From positions 3,152,501-3,216,500 of the forward strand of contig NZ_CP053590.1 in NCBI RefSeq assembly GCF_013365535.1: a DNA stretch of 64,000 nucleotides, read 5' to 3'. Within the stretch, counting starts at the first letter, position 1. Every line of letters starts with the position of its first letter. Position numbers and translations under genes: made by a program. Source of the stretch: Aquimarina sp. TRL1. GTDB taxonomy: Bacteria > Bacteroidota > Bacteroidia > Flavobacteriales > Flavobacteriaceae. Shown one piece after another: positions 42,804-51,605 of the stretch. Under the pieces are notes generated by a model. It was not told the origin of the DNA. It was given only the letters and a program-made list of their open reading frames with translations, and did no database searches.

Positions 42804-44072
42804 GTGAGGAAATTATCTTTTCAAATACAGTGGATTATTTTTGTTTTTGTGATTGGAAGTATGACGATGAAAGCACAGCAATCACAGGATTCTGTAGCAG
42901 TGACTCCTTATAAGAAAAGAGTACTGGAAACAACAGAGATTGATTTTTTGATGAGTTATTATACACAAGAAGGAGATAATGCAGCAGTTACAGGAGGAAG
43001 AGGAACAGAAGAGTTGGTAGATACAAACCCGGCTATTGTAGTAACGATTCCGTTAAATGATGATGATATACTGGCAATTGACGGAAGTGTGTCTGCTTAT
43101 TCATCTGCATCATCCAGTAATGTGAACCCGTTTGATGGAGAGAACAGAGCTGATCCTTTTGTAGCATCTTCGGGAGCTTCACAAAATGATGTGTTAGTAA
43201 CATTGTCCGCAGCATATACTCATCATAGTGATGATCGAAATACAATTTGGTCTGCTAACGTATCCGTAGCTAATGAGTATGATTATTCCTCTGTAGGGGG
43301 AGGAGCAGGTTTTACAAAATTATTTAATGAAAAAAATACAGAGTTTACTATAAAAGGAAATGTGTTTTTAGATACCTGGAAATTAATTTATCCGTCTGAG
43401 TTAAGAGATAATCCTTCCTTTGAACCATTTACAAATAATAAAAGAAACTCATATGCCATAGGAGCAAACTTCTCTCAGATATTATCCAAAAATATGCAGG
43501 GGATGTTGAGTGTGGATGTAATCTTTCAGGAAGGAGTATTGTCAACCCCTTTCCAAAGAATACAGTTTGCTGATGTGGAAGATGTTGTTATACAGGATTT
43601 TACCTATGGAGATGATGTGGAGAGATTGCCAGATCAGAGAGTAAAAGTAGCACTAGGAGGACGATTGCATTATTATCTTAATGAGCGGATTGTCTTGAGA
43701 AATTTTTATAGGTACTATACTGATGACTGGGGGATTAAAGCACATACTGCTTCTATAGAAATACCATTCAAAATTTCGGATATGTTTACCTTATATCCGT
43801 CTTACAGGTTTTATAAGCAGACTGCAGCAGATTATTTTGCACCATTTAATAAGCATTTGTCCTCAGAAGAATATTATACTTCGGATTATGATTTGTCTGA
43901 ATTTAACGCCAATCAATTTGGTTTTGGAATAACCTATACAGATATTCTTACGCAGATGCGTATATGGAAATTGGGAGTAAAAAATATTGATTTGAGATAC
44001 AGCTTGTATGAGCGGAATACCGGTTTACGGGCAAACTTGATTTCCGGGGGAGTTACGTTTGTTGTAGAGTGA
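42804..44072 (+). CDS. DUF3570 outer-membrane-type protein
   Basis: About 422-aa exported protein with a signal peptide (IIFVFVIGSMTMKAQQ) and beta-rich sequence of alternating polar and aromatic residues ending in a Val/Glu strand, consistent with an outer-membrane barrel. I chose GTG 42804; an ATG at 42741 would add 21 residues before the signal and overlap DUF4266. Residues 123-126 read SGAS (43170-43181), similar to the [S/T]-[G/A]-[A/T]-[S/T] core that ApbE modifies, six residues after an Asp. It is the last gene of the cassette. Function is unknown. Confidence 0.82.
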   Translation: MRKLSFQIQWIIFVFVIGSMTMKAQQSQDSVAVTPYKKRVLETTEIDFLMSYYTQEGDNAAVTGGRGTEELVDTNPAIVVTIPLNDDDILAIDGSVSAYSSASSSNVNPFDGENRADPFVASSGASQNDVLVTLSAAYTHHSDDRNTIWSANVSVANEYDYSSVGGGAGFTKLFNEKNTEFTIKGNVFLDTWKLIYPSELRDNPSFEPFTNNKRNSYAIGANFSQILSKNMQGMLSVDVIFQEGVLSTPFQRIQFADVEDVVIQDFTYGDDVERLPDQRVKVALGGRLHYYLNERIVLRNFYRYYTDDWGIKAHTASIEIPFKISDMFTLYPSYRFYKQTAADYFAPFNKHLSSEEYYTSDYDLSEFNANQFGFGITYTDILTQMRIWKLGVKNIDLRYSLYERNTGLRANLISGGVTFVVE

Positions 44073-44163
44073 GAAAAATATATCTTTTTGGTGCTCTAAG
44101 TAGATGCAATTCATCTTTTATCAAAAAAAAAGCTATCTGTCAGGTATTCGATTAAAAAAGACA

Positions 44164-44171
44164 TATATTTG
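44164..44171 (+). promoter_or_regulatory. -7 element for guaB
   Basis: TATATTTG, an exact TAnnTTTG match, 23 nt upstream of the guaB start. No -33 TTG at normal spacing. Confidence 0.45.
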
Positions 44172-44194
44172 CACGCAATTAAATCTTAATTGCC

Positions 44195-45667
44195 ATGACT
44201 GCACACGATTCAAAAATCCTTGGAGAGGGATTAACATACGATGATGTATTATTAGTTCCAGCCTTTTCAGAAGTTCTTCCTAGAGAAGTAAATATCCAAA
44301 CAAAATTCACCAGAAATATAACGATGAATATTCCTGTTATTTCTGCTGCTATGGATACGGTAACAGAAAGCCGTATGGCAATTGCGATGGCACAAGAAGG
44401 AGGAATAGGTGTGTTGCATAAAAATATGACAATTGCTGAGCAAGCGACTAAAGTTCGCAAGGTAAAGCGAGCAGAAAGCGGGATGATTATAGATCCAGTC
44501 ACATTACCCCTGACTGCAAAGGTAGAAGATGCAAAAAATAATATGCGGGAGCATAGTATTGGAGGAATTCCTATTGTAGATGAAGCAGGTAAGTTATTAG
44601 GAATTGTGACCAATAGAGATTTGCGATTTGAGAAAAATAATCAGCGCCCTATTGCAGAGGTCATGACGAGTGAGAATCTGGTAACAGCAGCGGAAGGAAC
44701 TTCGTTACAGGAAGCAGAAGTGATCTTACAAGATAATAAAATCGAGAAATTGCCAGTAGTTAATGATGATAATACGCTGGTAGGATTAATCACTTTCAGA
44801 GATATTACAAAGCTTACATTAAAACCTATCGCGAATAAGGATAAGCTAGGACGTCTTCGTGTAGCTGCCGCTATTGGAGTTACCGGAGATGCTGTGGAGA
44901 GAGCAGAAGCTTTGGTAAAAGCAGGAGTAGATGCAGTAGTTATTGATACGGCACATGGACATACTAAAGGAGTTGTTTCTGTACTAAAAGAAGTAAAAGC
45001 TAAATTTCCTGAATTAGAAGTTATCGTTGGAAACATTGCCACAGCAGAGGCAGCAAAATATTTGGTAGATGCAGGAGCTGATGCAGTAAAAGTGGGAATT
45101 GGTCCAGGATCAATATGTACTACCAGAGTTGTAGCAGGAGTGGGGGTACCGCAATTCTCAGCTGTACTGGAAGTAGCAGCAGCTATAAAAGGATCAGGAG
45201 TTCCGGTAATTGCTGATGGAGGAATTCGATATACAGGAGATATCCCAAAAGCGATTGCTGCAGGAGCTGATTGTGTTATGTTAGGATCTCTTTTGGCAGG
45301 TACTACAGAATCTCCGGGAGAAACGATTATCTATGAAGGAAGAAAGTTTAAGACATACCGTGGAATGGGATCGGTGGAAGCTATGAATAAAGGTTCTAAA
45401 GACCGTTATTTTCAGGATGTGGAAGATGATATAAAAAAGCTGGTTCCAGAAGGAATTGTAGGAAGAGTAGCTTATAAAGGAGATTTGCTAGAAAGTATTC
45501 ATCAATTTATAGGTGGACTTAGAGCAGGAATGGGATATTGTGGGGCAAAAGATATTGAGGCACTACAGAACAATGGTCGTTTTGTGAAAATTACAGCTAG
45601 TGGAATTCATGAAAGCCATCCACATGATGTGACAATTACTAAAGAAGCACCTAATTATAGCAGATAA
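44195..45667 (+). CDS. guaB: Inosine-5'-monophosphate dehydrogenase
   Basis: Oxidises IMP to XMP, the committed step to guanine nucleotides. The TIM barrel is interrupted by two CBS domains (residues about 95-205). The catalytic Cys loop is GPGSICTTR with GVGVPQ after it, and the flap region contains [10 protein letters not shown] and the KDRYFQ segment; the Arg-Tyr motif is also expected near it. Length 490 aa is standard. It is transcribed alone and ends in a terminator shared with the convergent AraC gene. Confidence 0.96.
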   Translation: MTAHDSKILGEGLTYDDVLLVPAFSEVLPREVNIQTKFTRNITMNIPVISAAMDTVTESRMAIAMAQEGGIGVLHKNMTIAEQATKVRKVKRAESGMIIDPVTLPLTAKVEDAKNNMREHSIGGIPIVDEAGKLLGIVTNRDLRFEKNNQRPIAEVMTSENLVTAAEGTSLQEAEVILQDNKIEKLPVVNDDNTLVGLITFRDITKLTLKPIANKDKLGRLRVAAAIGVTGDAVERAEALVKAGVDAVVIDTAHGHTKGVVSVLKEVKAKFPELEVIVGNIATAEAAKYLVDAGADAVKVGIGPGSICTTRVVAGVGVPQFSAVLEVAAAIKGSGVPVIADGGIRYTGDIPKAIAAGADCVMLGSLLAGTTESPGETIIYEGRKFKTYRGMGSVEAMNKGSKDRYFQDVEDDIKKLVPEGIVGRVAYKGDLLESIHQFIGGLRAGMGYCGAKDIEALQNNGRFVKITASGIHESHPHDVTITKEAPNYSR

Positions 45668-45693
45668 TAGGGACTTACTAAAATACAATTATT

Positions 45694-45727
45694 AAAAATC
45701 GCGAAGCTAAACACTTCGCGATTTTTT
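45694..45727. terminator. Bidirectional terminator guaB/araC-type regulator
   Basis: Perfect 13-bp stem AAAAATCGCGAAG (45694-45706) with CTTCGCGATTTTT (45714-45726), 7-nt loop, T-runs both ways. Confidence 0.88.
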
Positions 45728-45744
45728 TGTTTTTTGAATTACAT

Positions 45745-46641
45745 TTAAACAAAGTAAAACAAATCATTTTGTCTTTTTCTAAAAACCTCAGGAGTGCATC
45801 CGTATTGTTTTTTGAAAAATGTAATAAAGTAAGAGGGAGTATCGAACCCCATTTCTAAAGCGATTTCATTGACAGTTAAATTAGTGTATTGTAATAATCG
45901 CTGAGATTCCAGTAAAATTCGCTGTCTTATCAAAGAACCTGCCGTTTTTCCAGTTTCTTTTTTGCATACCTTATTTAAGTGATTGGCACTTACATGTAAT
46001 AGATTCGCATATTGAGAAGGTGTTTTTTTACTCTTGTAATGCTTATCTATTAGTTGTTTGAAATAAATGATTTTGCTTTCTCTACTATGATTCTGTTCAA
46101 TAGTTCTTACTGGGTTGTAGGCTCTTTCGAATTCGAAAAGTAAAATATTCAGATAAGAACATAATACATTTCTGAATCCTTTAGAACAGTTTTGATATTC
46201 TTTTTTTACAAGTAATAATAGGGAGTTCCATTTGTAAACTTGTTTTTCGGTTAGTCTAACAAACGGTTTTTCCCATTTTTTGAGAAATGAAAATTGATAT
46301 AATAAATTGGTGTTGTATCTCAAATCAAAAAAATCACTAGTAAAATTAATAATACTTCCTTTTGCATATTTGTCTAATGTAATACTACTTACACAATCGG
46401 GTTTAATGATAATGAGTTTAGCTTGATCTGTATCTATTTTAACTTTGTCAATTATAATCTCCCCCTTAGCAGAATCTATAAATAACAATGTATAGAAATC
46501 TTGCTTGTGAGGTAGTTCTAATTCAGGGAAACGTTCCAATAGTCCCTCTAAGGTATCTAGCCAAAACCCATTGGTGTTCTTTTCAAAATACTCCATTGTG
46601 CAAACCATTAACTTATTAGTTCGCATATTGCATATGATCAT
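45745..46641 (-). CDS. AraC-family transcriptional regulator
   Basis: 298-aa regulator. The C-terminal 95 residues form the double helix-turn-helix: TPSQYANLLHVSANHLNKVCKKETGKT, then LTVNEIALEMGFDTPSYFITFFKKQYGCTPEVFR. The N-terminal 190 residues have a cupin-like pattern (GEIIIDKVKIDTDQAKLIIIKPDCVSSI) of the kind that binds a small ligand. An internal ATG 16 codons in (MEYFEKN) is an alternative start and removes an unusual Cys/Met-rich N-terminus. It lies downstream of the small CxxxC protein gene on the same strand. Confidence 0.9.
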   Translation of the reverse strand: MIICNMRTNKLMVCTMEYFEKNTNGFWLDTLEGLLERFPELELPHKQDFYTLLFIDSAKGEIIIDKVKIDTDQAKLIIIKPDCVSSITLDKYAKGSIINFTSDFFDLRYNTNLLYQFSFLKKWEKPFVRLTEKQVYKWNSLLLLVKKEYQNCSKGFRNVLCSYLNILLFEFERAYNPVRTIEQNHSRESKIIYFKQLIDKHYKSKKTPSQYANLLHVSANHLNKVCKKETGKTAGSLIRQRILLESQRLLQYTNLTVNEIALEMGFDTPSYFITFFKKQYGCTPEVFRKRQNDLFYFV

Positions 46642-46665
46642 TTAGAAGACATAAGGTATAAGTCC

Positions 46666-46695
46666 AAAAAAAATTTTGAGCTTATAAGGGGCTCA
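46666..46695 (-). terminator. Weak terminator after the CxxxC protein gene
   Basis: On the minus strand TGAGC and GCTCA (46691-46695 and 46677-46681) form a short stem followed by AAAATTTTTTTT. The stem is only 5 bp. Confidence 0.35.
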
Positions 46696-46721
46696 TGTCA
46701 ATTGTGTGAATTAAATATGTC

Positions 46722-47111
46722 TTATGAATATAAATGAGCTGTTTTTGGAGGATGAAAAATAGAAAATAAATGCTCAGAGGTATAAAGTAGAGGGATAAAA
46801 TGACTGAGATGATTTTCTCTTTTTAATGAAAGAATTGTTTTTTTGTTAGGAGATGATGTATGTATGAATAATACTATTTTTTGTTTTTCAATTTTAGGAA
46901 AATCCTTATGTGAACTCTTTTGTTTGTTTTTTGAAAGCTGTGCTTTTAAAAAACAACTCCCTTTACAAACAGGGGAGGCTTTGAACCTGTTGATGCACAT
47001 GTTTTTTTCAATAAAATCCTGGTTGGCATAAAAATGAATCAAAATTCTCAGCTCACTGGTACTGTGATATAAGAATACAAAAAGTAGTATTATTGATAAA
47101 AAACGATTCAT
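46722..47111 (-). CDS. Small exported protein with C-x9-C-x3-C motif
   Basis: 129-aa protein with an N-terminal hydrophobic segment (FLSIILLFVFLYHS) acting as signal or anchor. The conserved-looking core reads HFYANQDFIEKNMCINRF, then VCKGSCFLKAQL, giving C-x9-C-x3-C. The C-terminal part is His/Ser/Pro-rich. I have the impression of a family met in other Bacteroidota near metal-uptake receptors, but cannot name it. The Cys spacing suggests copper or another soft metal. It lies directly upstream of the AraC regulator on the same strand. Confidence 0.65.
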   Translation of the reverse strand: MNRFLSIILLFVFLYHSTSELRILIHFYANQDFIEKNMCINRFKASPVCKGSCFLKAQLSKNKQKSSHKDFPKIEKQKIVLFIHTSSPNKKTILSLKRENHLSHFIPLLYTSEHLFSIFHPPKTAHLYS

Positions 47112-47437
47112 GATAGGTTTTAAAAGAGTTCTCGTGCGTGCTTCTGTCGAAAAATGATTATCTGGATATAGTACCTGTTATAAAAATTGCCAACTGTAAG
47201 CCGTTATAACAATTAACTATTGTTAAAAGTGAGACACGAAATCTAATAGCAAAATACCATTTCTTATGATTGATTCCTAGATTGATTGCATAATTTCAGA
47301 GATTATTAACACTGAATTTCTTTATGCTTTTAGTTACAAGCGAAAATTAGATGATTTAAGTGATGTTGAAAGATTTTTTGAGTTGCTGAGTAGTACTGCA
47401 AAACAAAAACAGGGCTGAGGATAGTAATTTTTATTAT
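47112..47437. other. Intergenic stretch without recognised genes
   Basis: About 330 bp between the CxxxC protein start and the ompH terminator. AT-rich; I see no supported ORF, tRNA or strong repeat. A 60-codon minus-strand frame crossing it runs into the ompH coding region in another frame and is not credible. Confidence 0.5.
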
Positions 47438-47470
47438 AAAAAAAAGACATATCGAATAGATATGTCTTTT
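47438..47470 (-). terminator. ompH terminator
   Basis: Perfect 12-bp stem AAAAGACATATC (47442-47453) with GATATGTCTTTT (47459-47470), loop GAATA, followed on the minus strand by eight T residues. Confidence 0.88.
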
Positions 47471-47492
47471 ATATAAATTAAGTGCTAATTTC

Positions 47493-47999
47493 TTATTCAG
47501 CTTTGATTCCAAGCTTTGTCATTACAGTTTTTGTAAGATCAAATGTAGGATCTATATACGCCAATCCACTGTTAGAAATCGTTAAAACCTGAGAATATCC
47601 TCCTGCCTTAGCAACTTCTTCTAATGCTTTTCCAATTTTTTGATATAAAGGCTGTAATAATTTGTTTTGTTCCAATTGAGCCAGTTGAGCACCGTTTTGT
47701 CTAAACTTATTGATATCTCCTTCCAGCTTAATAATTTCTTCCTGCTTTGTTTTTTTCAAAGCATCCGTCATAGTAGCTTCTTTAGCCTGGTAATCCTTAA
47801 CAAGTGCTTGATATGAATCTAATTTTGTTTTTAATTCAGCTTCTAACTTTCCGTTATAGGCTTTAATATCTTCCTGTACTTTTGTTAATTCAGGCATTTT
47901 AGAAAGGATAAACTCACTGTCTATTGTTCCTACTTTTGATTGAGCCACCATAGTAAGGCTTACTGCCATAAAAAGTATGGAAAGTACTACTTTTTTCAT
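47493..47999 (-). CDS. OmpH/Skp family periplasmic chaperone
   Basis: 168-aa periplasmic chaperone for outer-membrane proteins. A signal peptide (KKVVLSILFMAVSLTMVAQS) is followed by KVGTIDSEFILSKMPELTKVQ, the Skp family opening, then a long charged coiled-coil (residues about 40-120) and a C-terminal beta segment (YSQVLTISNSGLAYIDPTFDLT). Length is as expected. It is monocistronic with its own terminator and a minus-strand -7 element (TATATTTG at 48027-48034). The nearby parvulin operon shares its pathway. Confidence 0.92.
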   Translation of the reverse strand: MKKVVLSILFMAVSLTMVAQSKVGTIDSEFILSKMPELTKVQEDIKAYNGKLEAELKTKLDSYQALVKDYQAKEATMTDALKKTKQEEIIKLEGDINKFRQNGAQLAQLEQNKLLQPLYQKIGKALEEVAKAGGYSQVLTISNSGLAYIDPTFDLTKTVMTKLGIKAE

Positions 48000-48026
48000 T
48001 TATAATTTTTTAAGTGTTATCTAATG

Positions 48027-48034
48027 CAAATATA
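48027..48034 (-). promoter_or_regulatory. -7 element for ompH
   Basis: The minus strand reads TATATTTG, an exact TAnnTTTG match 28 nt before the ompH start. No -33 TTG. Confidence 0.45.
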
Positions 48035-48297
48035 TACGCTCTTCTGATATAGTTACAGTTAATTGTATTTTTTTTACTCAATAATAGAGATTTAAATGTC
48101 CAGGAGTGTACCAGAGGTAATATCTATGCCGAATAATATCTTGTGTACTTACACTGAACAGGTTTACTGATTTGGTGAAAATTAATAGCTAGGCAGGAAG
48201 CCTAATAGTCTAAAAATATTCTGAGTAAAGGTTTTGTTTGGTCGTGCTTTACTGCTTTAATGATTCGGATTACTGTTAATGCTTGATTGCGTATTTT

Positions 48298-48549
48298 TTA
48301 TTTTTTTTCAGAGTACACTTGACCTCGGTGAGGCTTCAATGCATCTCTTATAGGTTTCATGATCGATTCGTCTATGACCATATAAGCAATACTATGCATT
48401 TCGGTTAGGTCTTCTGCTCCTGTATCAATAATCCCGAGTTTTTCGAGGGCAATATATTCTTTGAGATGAATTACGTGATGGGTCGCTGTTTTGCTGGCTG
48501 CAGGACCTCGAAAATCCCAAATTAATTTTAATTTTCTGTTCATTGTCAT
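48298..48549 (-). CDS. Conserved small protein of unknown function
   Basis: 83 aa (81 aa if the second Met, in MNRKLKL, is the start). The sequence is soluble: KLIWDFRGPAASKTATHHVIHLKEYI, an acidic mid-section with TGAEDLTEMHSIAYMVID, and a basic end. The His pair in THHVIHL and later EMHSIAYM are notable. There is no signal peptide or membrane segment. I do not recognise a named domain, but coding composition is good and the frame is isolated from larger genes. It stands alone between ompH and the parvulin operon. Confidence 0.65.
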   Translation of the reverse strand: MTMNRKLKLIWDFRGPAASKTATHHVIHLKEYIALEKLGIIDTGAEDLTEMHSIAYMVIDESIMKPIRDALKPHRGQVYSEKK

Positions 48550-48749
48550 TATTCCTTACGTTGGTCGCGTCAATAAAAGCAAAGATGTCCTAAAAAGAGT
48601 TTATATTAAAGAAAAATAGAAAATTATTTTCTCCTTAATGCAAAGAAAATATAACGAATGTAAGGTTGGGAGGAGAATTGAAAACTGCTTTTGTATAAAA
48701 GTACATAAAATAATACTACAAGTGCCATTCGTTTCGTTATCATAAAGGC

Positions 48750-48779
48750 TTGTAAAAGATGTTAATATTATTATTTTTG
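48750..48779 (+). promoter_or_regulatory. Promoter of the parvulin-MoxR operon
   Basis: TTG at 48750-48752, a 19-nt spacer, then TATTTTTG at 48772-48779: a full flavobacterial promoter 29 nt before the first start codon. Confidence 0.65.
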
Positions 48780-48808
48780 TCCGGTCTCGGACTTTATCAG
48801 AAGAAACT

Positions 48809-50755
48809 ATGAAAAGAGTATTGTTTTTTTTAGGAATGGTTGTTTTTTCTTCAATAACAGCACAGGAAAAAGATGAAGTGCTATTGATGTTAGGCGAATC
48901 CCCAATCTATGAATCTGAGTTTAAAAGAGTATACCTGAAAAACATTGATCTGGTTAAAGATGCTTCCCAGAAAGATGTTGATGAGTATTTAAAACTTTTT
49001 ATAGATTATAAATTAAAGTTGCAGGAAGCAAAATTTCTGGGATTGGATAAGAAAGAAACCTATCAAACGGAATTAGACGGCTATGCAAGGGAACTGTCAT
49101 CTAATTATCTGACAGATGTCAAGGCATCAGATGAAATGGTAAGAGAGGCTTACGAGAGAATGAAAAAAAGAATCAGAGCAAGTCATATTCTTATCCAATT
49201 GCGAAGAGATGCCTCTCCAGAGGATACATTAAAAGCATTTAAAAAGATAACAGAAGCCAGAAACAAAATTGTAAAAGGAGAAAGTTTCGAGAGCATTGCA
49301 GAAACGTATAGTGAAGACCCGTCTGTTACAAAGAACAAAGGAGATTTAGGATGGTACTCTGTTTTTAGAATGGTATATCCTTTTGAGAATGCTTCCTATC
49401 AAACAAAAATAGGAGAAATATCAGCTCCATTCAGAACACAGTTCGGATATCATATTGTAAAGGTTACCGGTCAGCAACCTTATGAAGGGAAAGTTACAGT
49501 AGCACATATTTTGGCAAAAATTGATGAGAAACAAACGACCTCCATAGCCGCACATAAAATAAAAGAAATCAAACAGCAACTGGAAGATGGGGTGGCTTTT
49601 GACGTTGTCGCTAAACAATATAGCGATGATAAACAGTCAGCACCTTATGGAGGAGAATTAAAACCTTTTGAAAAAGGAGTGTTGAACTCTGAGGCATTTG
49701 AAAATGCAGCATTTACCCTAAAAGAAGTAGGAGAGTTATCTCAACCTATAAAAACGCAATACGGACTTCATATTCTGAAATTGCTTAATAAGGAAGCTGT
49801 AGGAACCTATGAAGAAGAAAAATCACAGTTGACAGAACGGATAAAAAGAGATACACGAGCGCAGTTAATTACAGATAAATTTTTAACATCTCTGAAGAAA
49901 AAGTACGGAGTAGAAAAAAATGAAGAGGCAATACTATATTTTAAGAAAATAGCAACTTCTATAACGGAAAGTGACAAGAACAGTTACCCTAAAACAGAAG
50001 CATTTCAAAAAGTACTTTTTAAAATTAAAGATAAAGAATATGCATATAAAGATTTTGCAAGCTTCCTGTTCGAAAAACAATATAAGGCGAAGTATTTCAA
50101 AGACCTTTCTAAATTTATAGACAGATCCTATGATGATTTTGAGTCTCAGGAATTACTGGCATATTATAAGAATAACTTAGAAAGAGATAATCAGGAATTT
50201 GCAAATGTATTATTAGAATACAGAGAGGGATTATTACTTTTTGATATTATGGAAACTACAATCTGGGACAGGGCAAAAGAAGACATGGAAGGAGTAAAAA
50301 AATATTATCAGGAACATAAAAATAACTATAAAAAAGGGGAAACCTATACAGTAATAAAAGCTTCTTCTGTCAATAAGAAAACATTGGCTAAAACCGCTAA
50401 GTTGTTGTCTAAAGGAATGAGTATCGATAAAATCAGAAGTATTGTTAATAAAAAAGGAGTACAGGTAATCTTTTCAGAAGAATTTTTGGAAAAAGGAGTG
50501 GATGGTTTTCCGGAACGATTTTTAGCAGAAAAGAATACATCTACATTTACAGAAGAAAAAGAATATCAAACACTCTTTTTTGTCAAAGAAATACAACAGG
50601 AAACTATCAAGGAGTTTGAAACAGTCAAAGGAAAGGTAATCAATGATTATCAGCAACATCTGGAGAATATTTGGCTGGATAGCCTCAGAAAGAAATATCG
50701 GGTGAAAGTGGATGAGAAAATCTTAAATAAAGTGAAAAAAGAATTTTCTATATAG
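48809..50755 (+). CDS. Periplasmic parvulin-type peptidyl-prolyl isomerase with two PPIase domains
   Basis: 648-aa exported folding factor. Signal peptide ends SITAQ. Parvulin domain 1 spans about residues 115-215 (RASHILIQLRRDA, GDLGWYSVFRM, FGYHIVKVTG). Domain 2 spans about 220-325 (VAHILAKID, YGGELKPFEKGVL, YGLHILKL). A long charged C-terminal region of 320 residues follows, containing a third weak repeat of the chaperone helices. It is the first gene of a four-gene operon and ends one base before the next start. It likely helps outer-membrane protein assembly like SurA. Confidence 0.9.
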   Translation: MKRVLFFLGMVVFSSITAQEKDEVLLMLGESPIYESEFKRVYLKNIDLVKDASQKDVDEYLKLFIDYKLKLQEAKFLGLDKKETYQTELDGYARELSSNYLTDVKASDEMVREAYERMKKRIRASHILIQLRRDASPEDTLKAFKKITEARNKIVKGESFESIAETYSEDPSVTKNKGDLGWYSVFRMVYPFENASYQTKIGEISAPFRTQFGYHIVKVTGQQPYEGKVTVAHILAKIDEKQTTSIAAHKIKEIKQQLEDGVAFDVVAKQYSDDKQSAPYGGELKPFEKGVLNSEAFENAAFTLKEVGELSQPIKTQYGLHILKLLNKEAVGTYEEEKSQLTERIKRDTRAQLITDKFLTSLKKKYGVEKNEEAILYFKKIATSITESDKNSYPKTEAFQKVLFKIKDKEYAYKDFASFLFEKQYKAKYFKDLSKFIDRSYDDFESQELLAYYKNNLERDNQEFANVLLEYREGLLLFDIMETTIWDRAKEDMEGVKKYYQEHKNNYKKGETYTVIKASSVNKKTLAKTAKLLSKGMSIDKIRSIVNKKGVQVIFSEEFLEKGVDGFPERFLAEKNTSTFTEEKEYQTLFFVKEIQQETIKEFETVKGKVINDYQQHLENIWLDSLRKKYRVKVDEKILNKVKKEFSI

Positions 50756-50756
50756 A

Positions 50757-51605
50757 ATGAGGTATATTGCAGTTTTTATTTGGATACAGCTTTTTATTTC
50801 CTGTGGAAAATGGAATGATGATGGCGTAAAAGGAACAATGGCTAGAGTAAATGATACCTATCTCTATAAAGAAGATGTTAAGGAATTGATAATGAATGGA
50901 GTGTCAAAAGAAGATAGTGCCAACATTATTAATACATATATAAATGGATGGGCGACAAAACAGTTATTGATAGATCAGGCAAAGGTGAATCTCAGTGATT
51001 TGGAAATGAGGGATCTGGATAGGCTGGTAGAAGATTATAGAAATACCTTGTATATTAATGCCTATAAAGATGCATTGATTAGCAAATCGATTGATACCAA
51101 AGTATCTGATGAAGAAATGAACGCTTATTATGAGCAAAATATTGAAAATTTTAATCTGAATAGGGAGCTGGTAAAGATACGTTACTTACATTTGCCTACT
51201 GATTATAATGATATTGTTGCAACGAAGAAACAATTTGATCGTTTTAAAGAAGAAGATGAAGAAGACCTTATAAATAGAAAGTTGGAATTTATAGGGTATT
51301 CTTTTAATGATAGTCTTTGGTTGGAATTTGAAGATGTATTACATCAAATTCCTATTTTGAGACAAGAAGAAAAAAAGAATATTTTAAAAGAAGGGAAGTA
51401 TATTCAGTTGAGTGATTCTCTGGGGATATATATGGTGAAAATAGATAAGTTGTTGAATAAGGGAGTACAAGCCCCTTTAGAATATATAAAACCAACAATA
51501 CGCCAGATTATATTAAATAAGAGAAAACTAGAGCTGATAAAGAATTTAGAAAAGGACATTACAAAAGATGCGATTAAAAACAAACAATTTGAAGTTTACA
51601 ATTAG
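50757..51605 (+). CDS. SurA-like chaperone lipoprotein without a clear PPIase domain
   Basis: 282-aa lipoprotein (lipobox LFISC). The N-terminal helices resemble SurA chaperone domains: ARVNDTYLYKEDVKELI and YINGWATKQLLIDQAKVNLSD. No parvulin catalytic signature (HIL, GGxL, GYHI) can be found in the C-terminal half, so it may be a catalytically inactive chaperone. It lies between two parvulin genes, one base after the first and overlapping the second by 38 bp. The three proteins may work as a set on the outer-membrane protein path. Confidence 0.8.
   Translation: MRYIAVFIWIQLFISCGKWNDDGVKGTMARVNDTYLYKEDVKELIMNGVSKEDSANIINTYINGWATKQLLIDQAKVNLSDLEMRDLDRLVEDYRNTLYINAYKDALISKSIDTKVSDEEMNAYYEQNIENFNLNRELVKIRYLHLPTDYNDIVATKKQFDRFKEEDEEDLINRKLEFIGYSFNDSLWLEFEDVLHQIPILRQEEKKNILKEGKYIQLSDSLGIYMVKIDKLLNKGVQAPLEYIKPTIRQIILNKRKLELIKNLEKDITKDAIKNKQFEVYN

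Noticed and set aside
44641..45042. 133-aa minus-strand frame inside guaB
   Set aside because: It is entirely antisense to a complete, highly conserved IMP dehydrogenase.
47330..47512. 60-aa minus-strand frame before ompH
   Set aside because: It crosses the ompH terminator and the ompH 3' end in another frame and looks like AT-rich noise.
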